Source: Candidatus Zhuqueibacterota bacterium (lineage in GTDB: Bacteria > Zhuqueibacterota > Zhuqueibacteria > Zhuqueibacterales > Zhuqueibacteraceae). Taken from it: 5,953 nt of DNA. The notes beneath the pieces are model-generated. The model searched no databases, was not told the origin of the DNA, and worked only from the letters and a program-made list of their open reading frames with translations. Below are positions 1-5,503 of the stretch, one piece after another (the stretch's first letter is position 1; each line of letters begins with the position of its first letter). The stretch is from positions 1 to 5,953 of the forward strand of contig JABWAN010000390.1 of assembly GCA_013361015.1 (NCBI GenBank). Direction: 5' to 3'. The translations under genes and the position numbers were made by a program.

Positions 1-1008
1 ACTAAACGCTTTTCCGATAGCTCGAGTGTCAATTTGCGCTATCTCGTTGACGTGATCAGTGCGGCTTCCATGCGCAGCTATTTTGCCGTGGATGGCGTCA
101 CCTCCGCGACGACCAAAGCCGAGGGCGGCGGCGATAACCATCCCGATGAAGTGCGGCAAGAGGCTGCGATTGGTTTCAACGAATTGCTGCAGGGCGGCTT
201 GCTCAAAGGCGGAAGTTTCTCATTGAACGCACTCTATAGCCGCGAGCATGACTATTCCTCATTCACGTTGGCCGGCTCATTCTCGTATTTGCTCGCGAAG
301 AAGAACACCACGCTGCAGCTCGGCATGGTGCGCAGTTGGGACCGCAGCTTCCCGCAAATCCGAACTTGGACGCGACGCAAGGAAGTGTATACGCCCAGCT
401 TCACTCTCACCCAAGTTTTGACGCCCAAGCTGATCGCGCAGCTTTTGTTCTCTTACAACCGCACCAGCGGATATATCGGAGATCCCTATCAAGTCGTGCA
501 GGTTATCGACGGTGGGCAAGTGCGCAATTTCGAAACGAACGTACCGGACGAGCGCGTGCGCAAAGCAGTCGGCGGCCGTTTGAACTACAAACTCGGACAG
601 AAGTCCGCGCTCAATTTTGCGGTGCGCTATTATTGGGACTCATGGGACGTGAATTCTTTCACGACTTCGTTGCTTTTGCAGAGGCATCTCAGCAAAGCGG
701 CAACGCTTGGGCTGGGCTACAGGAATTACCTTCAGAAACGCGCGTACTTTTTCAGGCCGCAATACGCTGCGCCGGAATTGTATATGACCGTTGATACCAA
801 GCTCGACAAAGGCTATTCGAATGATTATGAAATCAAGCTGACGCTAAACGGCGGGCACTACCGTTTGCCCGTGCTCTCGAATCCAAACGTGCAGCTCAAC
901 GTGCTGATGAATCTTTATCATCGCCACTCCGAAACGCCCGATTGGCATAGTCGCTATCAAGACCTCTTCGCGTATATTTTCAGTTTCGGTGCGCGGTATC
1001 GTTTTTGA
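1..1008 (+). CDS. DUF3570 family outer-membrane beta-barrel protein, 5' end missing
   Basis: The reading frame is open from base 1, so the start lies upstream; 335 codons are visible. The protein is built of alternating amphipathic strands with many Tyr/Arg/Leu pairs (for example GLGYRNYLQ, LNFAVRYYWD) and ends in ...GARYRF, the terminal Phe typical of barrels inserted by BAM. The N-terminal visible part, YLVDVISAAS followed by VDGVTSATTKA and DEVR, matches my memory of the DUF3570 family, whose function is unknown. From general knowledge, DUF3570 genes tend to sit with thioredoxin-like, DUF4266 and ApbE genes. The ApbE gene follows here after one intervening gene, which supports the assignment; the other partners would lie upstream of the window. 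DGVTSATT (codons 31-38 of the visible part) resembles an ApbE flavinylation site. The next gene starts 61 bp downstream on the same strand. Alternative: another OmpA/TonB-independent barrel family. Confidence 0.8.
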   Translation, partial: TKRFSDSSSVNLRYLVDVISAASMRSYFAVDGVTSATTKAEGGGDNHPDEVRQEAAIGFNELLQGGLLKGGSFSLNALYSREHDYSSFTLAGSFSYLLAKKNTTLQLGMVRSWDRSFPQIRTWTRRKEVYTPSFTLTQVLTPKLIAQLLFSYNRTSGYIGDPYQVVQVIDGGQVRNFETNVPDERVRKAVGGRLNYKLGQKSALNFAVRYYWDSWDVNSFTTSLLLQRHLSKAATLGLGYRNYLQKRAYFFRPQYAAPELYMTVDTKLDKGYSNDYEIKLTLNGGHYRLPVLSNPNVQLNVLMNLYHRHSETPDWHSRYQDLFAYIFSFGARYRF

Positions 1009-1055
1009 TCCAAGCGCATGCAGAATCTTAACCAGTACACGCAAACATTCCACCC

Positions 1056-1060
1056 GAGGA
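1056..1060 (+). promoter_or_regulatory. Shine-Dalgarno for the NusG_II gene
   Basis: GAGGA lies 9 nt before the ATG at 1070. An ATG at 1060 overlaps it but reads only four further codons before a stop, so 1070 is the usable start. Confidence 0.55.
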
Positions 1061-1069
1061 TGAAACATC

Positions 1070-1741
1070 ATGAATAGACGAAGCTTTCTCAAGCACGGTT
1101 CGTTGCTGGCTTCCAGCCTGGCAACAACGCGACGGTTCGCGCATGCACCGGAAGCGCGCGCACGCGAACAATTCAGTCTCCACGTGCTCACCGATGCTTC
1201 CGACCGCGCCATTGCGGCAATGGAGGAATTGATCAAAACTTCCTTTGCGAACAGCACGCGTGTCAAGTTTGCTGAATACCAGCTTGCGGGCCGGCATCTC
1301 GGCGATTTGGTGGTGATCAAAAATCAAAGCGTCGTGGACTATCGACAAGCGCACGACGCATTCGCTTTGCAGGCACGTGCTCTCGCGAAGAATTTGCAAC
1401 TGCCGCGCGTCATGGAAAATCCCGTGCTCGTGAAATTCTACACCGACACACAATCCACCCAAGCGCAAAACGCGCTCGTCTTCGTCAATAACGTGCTGGT
1501 GCAGCAGTTGCCTTTTGGCGCGCAAGCTGAGACGCACGAGATTACGGGCTTGCGCGGACGCATGGCAATTGCGCTGAGAAACGGCAGCGTCAAAGTCGCG
1601 GGCACTTCGTGCCGTCACAAAACCTGTATGAAAATGGGTGCGATCAATGCGCCCGGCCAGCATTTGATTTGTATTCCGAACGCGGTGCGTATTGCAATCG
1701 AGGGGCAAAATGAAAACGGGCTTGATGGCGTTACCTTCTAG
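1070..1741 (+). CDS. Tat-signal protein with C-terminal NusG domain II
   Basis: The 223-residue protein opens with MNRRSFLKHGSLLASSLA, a twin-arginine (RRSFLK) signal, with possible cleavage after AHA (about residue 26) or ARA (about 31). Residues about 34-125 form an alpha/beta region I do not recognise. Residues about 134-211 match NusG_II: a valine-rich strand (NALVFVNNVLV), then TSCRHKTCMKMG (C181, C186) and HLICIPNAVRIAIEG (C201), the family pattern C-x4-C...G-x-I...I-x-C-x-P-N. The role of NusG_II is not established; the domain often occurs near ApbE and FMN-binding genes. A Tat signal suggests export in a folded state, possibly with a cofactor, so the cysteines may bind metal or form a redox disulfide (inference). 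The start at 1070 is chosen for its Shine-Dalgarno and the Tat motif. The 3' end overlaps the next gene by 32 bp, suggesting translational coupling. Confidence 0.87.
   Translation: MNRRSFLKHGSLLASSLATTRRFAHAPEARAREQFSLHVLTDASDRAIAAMEELIKTSFANSTRVKFAEYQLAGRHLGDLVVIKNQSVVDYRQAHDAFALQARALAKNLQLPRVMENPVLVKFYTDTQSTQAQNALVFVNNVLVQQLPFGAQAETHEITGLRGRMAIALRNGSVKVAGTSCRHKTCMKMGAINAPGQHLICIPNAVRIAIEGQNENGLDGVTF
1700..1705 (+). promoter_or_regulatory. Shine-Dalgarno supporting the apbE start at 1710
   Basis: GAGGGG ends 4 nt before the ATG at 1710, inside the end of the NusG_II gene. The spacing is short but this is the only purine-rich site near a start in this frame. It favours 1710 over the upstream TTG at 1692 and over the GTG at 1827, which has no such site. 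Confidence 0.45.
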
Positions 1742-2897
1742 AAAGCGAACGCATGCTCTCATTTCCCCCGTGAGGGAGGTGGTCTCGAAAACGTTGCGAT
1801 TCTTCACAGCGTGTTTGGCAAATGTTGTGAAGCACACCCCCCTGGCCTCCCTCAAAGGGGGAATTCTTTTCGCGATTGCACTTTGTTTAATCATGCTCTC
1901 GTCTTCCGCGACGTTTTCGCAAATCTCCGGCGAGCGTTTGTTCGAAGTCACTGCTTCAAAACATCTCTTCGGGGCTTCGGTCGACATACTCGCCTATCAT
2001 CCCGAGGTGCAAAGCTGCAAGCTGGCCTTCTATCACGCTTTCAAAGAGATGGAGCGCATCGAACGCTTACTCAGTTCACAACTTTCGACGAGCGAAATCG
2101 CGCGAGTGAATCGCAACGCCGGCCGCGAGCCGGTCAAAGTGAGTTACGAAACTTTCGCACTGCTCAAGCGCGCCGTGCGTTTCGCGCAAAGAAGCGAGGG
2201 CGCCTTTGATGTGAGCATCGGCCCAATCTCAGAGTTGTGGGGTTTCAGCAGCGAACGCGAGGTCGTCGTGCCCGCCGCGGATAGCATCAAAGCGCTGCTG
2301 TGGCTGGTGGATTATCGCAAGCTGCGTTTGAACGCGAAAGACACCACCGTGGCTTTTACCGCGCCCGGCATGCGCCTCGATCTCGGCGGCGCCGGCGCGG
2401 GCTATGCGGTCGATCGCGCTGTGGCGTTGCTCAAAGCAAAAGGCTTGAAAAATTTTCTGATCAATGCCAGCGGGGATATTTATGCTTTCGGCCGCAAAGC
2501 GAATCAAGAAAAATGGCGCGTGGGCGTGCAGCATCCGCGCAACGCGGAGGCGCTGTTGGCAAAGGTCGCATTGACGGATCACGCCATTGCAACAAGCGGC
2601 GATTACGAGAGGTGCATTCTAGTTGAGGGCAAGCGCTATCATCACATCTTCGATCCCCTCACGGGCTATCCTGCCGAGGGCTCCGCGAGCGTGACCGTCG
2701 TGGCGCCTACTTCTGAAGAAGCGGATATGTGGTCGACGTACGTCTTCATTATCGGCTACTTGAAATTCCGGCAGCAGAAAAATCATCCTCACATCAAAGC
2801 GTTGGTGATGGCTAGTGACGGCAAGGTAGAATATGATGCAGAGTTGCGGAGAGATTTCGAGTTGGAGTTATTGACGCAAGGGAGCAACGGCGAATAA
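1710..2897 (+). CDS. apbE: FAD:protein FMN transferase (ApbE), secreted, with N-terminal repeat-derived insert
   Basis: ApbE enzymes use FAD and Mg2+ to attach FMN through a phosphoester bond to Thr/Ser of extracytoplasmic redox proteins. From 1710 the product has 395 residues. The family landmarks appear in order: GAFDVSIGPISELWGF (164-179), MRLDLGGAGAGYAVDRA (221-237), TSGDYER (295-301), HIFDPLTGYP (312-321) and EADMWST (337-343), where D339 and T343 match the Asp/Thr pair known to bind Mg2+. The hydrophobic stretch LFAIALCLIML (53-63) is a signal-peptide core, with SATFSQ after it. It is preceded by an unusually long N-region, of which 35 codons (1761-1865) come from a structured repeat; without it the protein would be 360 residues, near the family norm. 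Odd point: the Lys usual in GG[IA]AKGYA is Ala here (residue 230). It overlaps the NusG_II gene, so the two are probably one operon. Its stop faces the convergent HepT-like gene 12 bp away. Confidence 0.93.
   Translation: MKTGLMALPSRKRTHALISPVREVVSKTLRFFTACLANVVKHTPLASLKGGILFAIALCLIMLSSSATFSQISGERLFEVTASKHLFGASVDILAYHPEVQSCKLAFYHAFKEMERIERLLSSQLSTSEIARVNRNAGREPVKVSYETFALLKRAVRFAQRSEGAFDVSIGPISELWGFSSEREVVVPAADSIKALLWLVDYRKLRLNAKDTTVAFTAPGMRLDLGGAGAGYAVDRAVALLKAKGLKNFLINASGDIYAFGRKANQEKWRVGVQHPRNAEALLAKVALTDHAIATSGDYERCILVEGKRYHHIFDPLTGYPAEGSASVTVVAPTSEEADMWSTYVFIIGYLKFRQQKNHPHIKALVMASDGKVEYDAELRRDFELELLTQGSNGE
1761..1865. repeat. ~105-bp nested inverted-repeat element (REP/MITE-like) inside apbE
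   Basis: The outer arms ATTTCCCCCGTGAGGGAGG (1761-1779) and the complement of 1846-1864 match at 16 of 19 positions. Within them a second inverted repeat, CTTCACAGCGT (1802-1812) against ATGTTGTGAAG (1822-1832), gives an 11-bp stem with two G-U pairs and a 9-nt loop. The right arm encodes TPLASLKGG, a peptide I recall as a common translation of short intergenic G/C-run repeats in environmental bacterial genomes. It lies from 20 bp after the NusG_II stop to just before the signal-peptide core of ApbE. The exact ends are uncertain; 1761-1865 is the extent of the symmetry plus one base. No transposase is nearby, so any mobility would be in trans. Confidence 0.6.
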
Positions 2898-2909
2898 GGA
2901 GTCTTCCGC

Positions 2910-3206
2910 TCAATCGTTGCTTTCAAGCGCCGAGATGAGATTGCTGAGAAAAGACAGAAAGAGGTTTATATCATCAGCGCAGGCTTTTTGCGCGGTGGGA
3001 TAACGCCCGTCAAGTTCCTCGAGCTTTTCAAATTCCAAATCAAAACCATAGAGGTGGCGGAACTTGTGGCGGAAGTCCAAAAACGTTTTGAGCTGCTTGG
3101 CAGTTTCTCTCGAGACGACCGCGGGCCTTATTTGCGGGATCTCAAGCTGCATGCTGCTCAAAAGGGCAGCGTGCCACATCGATCCACTCGGAGCGAGTTT
3201 TTTCAT
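2910..3206 (-). CDS. HepT-like HEPN ribonuclease toxin, apparently N-terminally shortened
   Basis: The product has 98 residues. DFRHKFRHLYGF carries the HepT motif R-x4-H-x-Y (R46, H51, Y53), the catalytic site of HEPN RNases; in characterised MntA/HepT pairs the Tyr is AMPylated by the partner antitoxin. MWHAALLSSMQLEIPQIRPAVVS (10-32) resembles the mid-protein segment of HepT-like proteins of about 150 residues, which then continue to the R-x4-H motif. The usual N-terminal helices of roughly 60-70 residues are therefore missing, and no remnant exists because the ATG overlaps the stop of the MNT gene (ATGA at 3206-3203). Either an internal deletion has removed half of the HEPN bundle, or this is a naturally short variant. 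Activity is doubtful. It is translated with the upstream MNT gene and converges on apbE. The family call is fairly sure; the truncation is inference from remembered family length. Confidence 0.72.
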   Translation of the reverse strand: MKKLAPSGSMWHAALLSSMQLEIPQIRPAVVSRETAKQLKTFLDFRHKFRHLYGFDLEFEKLEELDGRYPTAQKACADDINLFLSFLSNLISALESND

Positions 3207-3568
3207 AACTCCACCCCTTCTTGGACAACACGTTCAAGCACAAGCGGCCGCGCGTCTTCGGCAGGGATGACATCGACTTCGAAACTTGCGAAATCACGAA
3301 TCTCGGCACATATGGAAAAATACTTGCCTTTGGGCAAGCCATACACGACCAAATCGATATCGGAATGCTCGGTGAAATCTTTTTGGCTGAAAGCAGAGCC
3401 AATACCGACGACGCGAGCGCAGCCGTGTGCTTCACGCAGAAATTGCGCAATTTTCCGCGCTTCTTGGAAGGCGAGTTTTTTTCTTTCCGCCATGATGGCT
3501 TCAGCTTCGGCATTGCGTTTCCGCCAGCCTTCAACATAAGGCTTGATATCAAATGCGCGTTCCGTCAT
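3203..3568 (-). CDS. MNT-type nucleotidyltransferase, putative antitoxin of the HepT-like neighbour
   Basis: The 121-residue protein has the minimal nucleotidyltransferase fold. VVGIGSAFSQKDFTEHSDID holds the G57-S58 and D70-x-D72 catalytic motif (GS-x11-DxD, close to the reported GS-x10-DxD of MntA antitoxins). SFEVDVIPAEDA supplies the third acidic residue (D99). LERVVQEGVEL is a typical family C-terminus. MntA-type enzymes neutralise HepT by adding AMP to the Tyr of its active site; that role here is inferred from the adjacent HepT-like gene. An N-terminal helical extension (about 1-45, rich in Glu/Lys/Arg) precedes the core. The start at 3568 has a strong AAGGAG 7 nt upstream. The stop overlaps the HepT-like start by ATGA, which indicates coupled translation. 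All catalytic residues are present, unlike the shortened partner. Confidence 0.85.
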   Translation of the reverse strand: MTERAFDIKPYVEGWRKRNAEAEAIMAERKKLAFQEARKIAQFLREAHGCARVVGIGSAFSQKDFTEHSDIDLVVYGLPKGKYFSICAEIRDFASFEVDVIPAEDARPLVLERVVQEGVEL

Positions 3569-3570
3569 CG

Positions 3571-3595
3571 TTTCACTCCTTGCTTACGAGTGAAA
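3571..3595 (-). promoter_or_regulatory. Inverted repeat over the Shine-Dalgarno of the MNT/HepT pair
   Basis: TTTCACTC (3571-3578) and GAGTGAAA (3588-3595) are perfectly complementary with a 9-nt spacer. On the minus strand the downstream arm contains the last three bases of the AAGGAG ribosome binding site (3576-3581), the other three being in the loop. It could be an operator bound by the toxin-antitoxin proteins or an mRNA hairpin that limits translation. The symmetry is directly visible; the role is inferred. Confidence 0.45.
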
Positions 3596-3623
3596 TCCTA
3601 CACCATCTGCCGCTGAAAAGCAA
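3595..3623 (-). promoter_or_regulatory. Weak candidate sigma70-type promoter for the MNT/HepT pair
   Basis: On the minus strand TTGCTT (3623-3618) and TAGGAT (3600-3595) are separated by exactly 17 nt. Each box departs from consensus in several positions, so the spacing is the main support. It sits between the PorV-like stop and the MNT start, where a promoter for the pair would be expected if it does not depend on read-through. Confidence 0.22.
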
Positions 3624-3641
3624 GGCGAATTTCTGCGCACT

Positions 3642-4844
3642 CTAGTTTCTGACCTCCTTCACATACTTGCGATTCACCCAACCAGCCTTTCCTCCTGCCA
3701 ATTCGATTTGATACCAACTCGTGGACGCAGCGATTTTGCGCAAGCGCTCGCCCTTTTTTATTACTGCGATTCTTTTATACGCCGTGCCCGGACCGTCGGT
3801 GACTTTCACAGCGCGCACCATTACTTCTACATAAGTTTGCTGGTTCGATTTTGCCAGCGCGCGATTCGCGCGGGGCGATTGCATTTCTGCGGCGGAGGTG
3901 AGCGGCAATGCCTCATCGTTGGATTTTCGGACGCGTTGACGAGGCGTCAACGCCAAGCCCAAAGAGAGCTTGTTGGAGCGCGAGGCCTCGAGCAAATCGT
4001 CGCTATAGGCATAATCGAGTTTCAAGTCGAGCGTGCGCATGGGAATCGCGAGGCCCGCGCCGCCCACCACGCCTTGTCCGGAATAGCCGAGGCGAATGGG
4101 AAAAACCTCCAGCGCTTTGTATTCGGCGCCGGCGCAAAATTCCAGTCCGCTATTGTCGATTTTCACAGCCTCGAGGCTCATCAGAAAATTGTCGGCAAGA
4201 TTGGCGCTCACGCCGCCGCGCACGGTCATTGGAAACGCTTCGCGCCAACCGGTTGACCATTTCAGCTTGGAACCCAAATCCTGTAGCGTGAGGCCGAACT
4301 TGACAAATCTTGTCGGATGCACGAAGAGTGCGAGGTCCATGCCGGTACCAAATGCGCTGGCATTATCCAAACTTTGCGAGAACAGCTTGGCGTTCACGCC
4401 AACCGAGAAGAACGAGTTGATTTGGCGCGCTGCCGTAATCAGCAATGCGCTCGCGTTGTTGCTGAACAAATAATCCGGCGCCGCGGTATTTCCCGCGCGC
4501 GCTTCGATGCCGGAAACGCCCAAGTTGATCCAACTGACGCCGATCGAAGTTACGCGCCCCCATGGCAAAACGCCGCTTGCAAAATAGTGCGTGCGGTCCG
4601 AGGGCATGCGATAGTACGAGGCGAGCACTTCGATTTGATTGAGCTGCGCCAACCCGGCGGGATTCCAATAGCCCGCGGAGGGATCATCGGCGAGAGCAAC
4701 AAAAGTTCCGCCGAGCGCCAATGCGCGCGCGCCCACACCCATGCGCAAGAACGCACCGGGCCGGCCCGCATCGGGTTGCGCGAGGAGATGAGGAGAGGAA
4801 GCAATAACACAGAGCAAGCAGAGAACGACAAAACGAGTCTTCAT
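3642..4844 (-). CDS. PorV/PorQ (UPF0164)-like outer-membrane protein with C-terminal SH3b domain
   Basis: The product has 400 residues. MKTRFVVLCLLCVIASSPHLLAQ is a clear Sec signal peptide, cleaved near residue 22. GRPGAFLRMGVGARALALGG (28-47) followed by ADDPSAGYWNPAGLA (52-66) is the hallmark N-terminus of the PorV/PorQ, FadL-like barrel family, in which PorV is the shuttle of the type IX secretion system. Beta strands run to about residue 299 (LSLGLALTP). A polar linker (about 300-336) leads to a bacterial SH3 domain (337-400) with VRAVKVTDGPG, a central W377, GWVNRKYV and a Lys/Arg-rich end. SH3b domains usually bind peptidoglycan or peptides, so the tail may sit in the periplasm (inference). 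The barrel is shorter than classical PorV. No good Shine-Dalgarno precedes the ATG. It follows the sorting-domain gene by 44 bp on the same strand and is probably co-transcribed. Confidence 0.85.
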   Translation of the reverse strand: MKTRFVVLCLLCVIASSPHLLAQPDAGRPGAFLRMGVGARALALGGTFVALADDPSAGYWNPAGLAQLNQIEVLASYYRMPSDRTHYFASGVLPWGRVTSIGVSWINLGVSGIEARAGNTAAPDYLFSNNASALLITAARQINSFFSVGVNAKLFSQSLDNASAFGTGMDLALFVHPTRFVKFGLTLQDLGSKLKWSTGWREAFPMTVRGGVSANLADNFLMSLEAVKIDNSGLEFCAGAEYKALEVFPIRLGYSGQGVVGGAGLAIPMRTLDLKLDYAYSDDLLEASRSNKLSLGLALTPRQRVRKSNDEALPLTSAAEMQSPRANRALAKSNQQTYVEVMVRAVKVTDGPGTAYKRIAVIKKGERLRKIAASTSWYQIELAGGKAGWVNRKYVKEVRN

Positions 4845-4878
4845 AAGGGACCATGCGTTTGAACAGCAGCTTTACACA

Positions 4879-4902
4879 CCGTTTCAATTCAATTCGAAAC
4901 GG
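4879..4902 (-). other. Intercistronic hairpin spanning the stop codon of the FnIII gene
   Basis: CCGTTTC (4879-4885) and GAAACGG (4896-4902) are perfect complements around a 10-nt spacer containing AATT direct repeats and the TGA stop. No T-run follows on the minus strand, so it is unlikely to be a full intrinsic terminator. It may be an RNA-processing or stability element between the two genes. Confidence 0.3.
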
Positions 4903-5503
4903 CGATCTTTAAAACATGCGTGAACTGCGGCGCTTGAATTTTGCAAAGGTACACGCCGTTCGCGACCAGCAGACCTTGATCGTCTAAACCGTTCCACGCA
5001 TCTTCCACGTGTTCTCCCGCGGCCTTTGCAACCTCCGGCACAAGCGTGCGCACCAGTCGATTACCGAGGTTGAAGATTTCAATTTTCACCGGCCCGGCTG
5101 TGGGCAAATAATAACGAATCTGCGTGGTTTGTTGGCCGGGACGAAATGGATTGGGGAAATTGTAGCTGTTGAGCGGAACAATCGTGGGCCCGGGATTTTG
5201 TGGGTCGATCACCACGAGCAGTTCATTTGAATATGCACTTTCATTGCCCGCGGTATCGTAGGCGGTCACGGCGAAATAGTACGGCCTGCCTTCTTGCAAA
5301 TTGTTGACGAGATATTGCGTGGCATTACCGGCATCGAACACCTGATTATACTGCTGCGGGGCAGTGCCATAGTAAACTTTATAGCCTTGCAAATCGCCGA
5401 GCACGACCGCGTCCCACTTGAGCAGAACGGCGGACAACGGTGCGCACGTAAAAACGAAACTCATTTGCGCTGCAAAGTGTCGGAGCTTTTGCAGAATGCC
5501 CAT
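4889..5503 (-). CDS. Secreted fibronectin type III protein with FlgD-like/T9SS-type C-terminal domain
   Basis: The product has 204 residues. Residues about 27-99 form one FnIII domain: LLKWDAVVLGDLQGYKVYYG, then NLQEGRPYYFAVTAYDTAGNESAYSNE. Residues about 113-204 form a FlgD-Ig-like/T9SS type A-like C-terminal domain: YNFPNPFRPG, KIEIFNLGNRLVRTLV, WNGLDDQG, VANGVYLCKI and the closing HVLKIAVSN. Such domains are found on exported, surface-attached proteins of FCB-group bacteria and serve as sorting signals in type IX secretion. The N-terminus (MGILQKLRHFAAQMSFVFTCAPLSA) is a mediocre signal peptide, and the first FnIII strand looks short, so the gene could be a cut-down version of a longer adhesin or enzyme. 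GAGAG lies 10 nt before the ATG. The PorV-like gene follows on the same strand, which suits a cargo and shuttle pair (inference). Its binding target cannot be told. Confidence 0.82.
   Translation of the reverse strand: MGILQKLRHFAAQMSFVFTCAPLSAVLLKWDAVVLGDLQGYKVYYGTAPQQYNQVFDAGNATQYLVNNLQEGRPYYFAVTAYDTAGNESAYSNELLVVIDPQNPGPTIVPLNSYNFPNPFRPGQQTTQIRYYLPTAGPVKIEIFNLGNRLVRTLVPEVAKAAGEHVEDAWNGLDDQGLLVANGVYLCKIQAPQFTHVLKIAVSN

Noticed and set aside
336..794. Plus-strand open frame of 152 codons inside the DUF3570 gene.
   Set aside because: It is an out-of-frame shadow of the barrel protein, with no family resemblance and no ribosome binding site.
1827..1829. GTG at 1827 as an alternative apbE start giving MKHTPLASLKGG plus the hydrophobic core.
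   Set aside because: It makes a plausible signal peptide but has no Shine-Dalgarno and lies within the repeat; ATG 1710 has GAGGGG upstream. It remains a fallback rather than the preferred start.
1752..1900. CATGCTCTC occurs at 1752-1760 and 1892-1900, flanking the repeat like a 9-bp target-site duplication.
   Set aside because: The interval extends past the inverted-repeat arm into the signal-peptide core, and its length (140 bp per repeat unit) would break the apbE frame if excised. The copies are probably coincidental.
1028..1987. A long minus-strand open frame of 319 codons opposite the NusG_II and apbE starts.
   Set aside because: It is antisense to two genes with clear family motifs and has a composition (His/Arg/Cys-rich, no recognisable domain) typical of a shadow frame in GC-rich DNA.
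2988..3616. Plus-strand open frames opposite the MNT/HepT pair.
   Set aside because: The minus-strand frames carry the catalytic motifs of both families, a strong Shine-Dalgarno and an ATGA overlap; the plus-strand frames have none of these.
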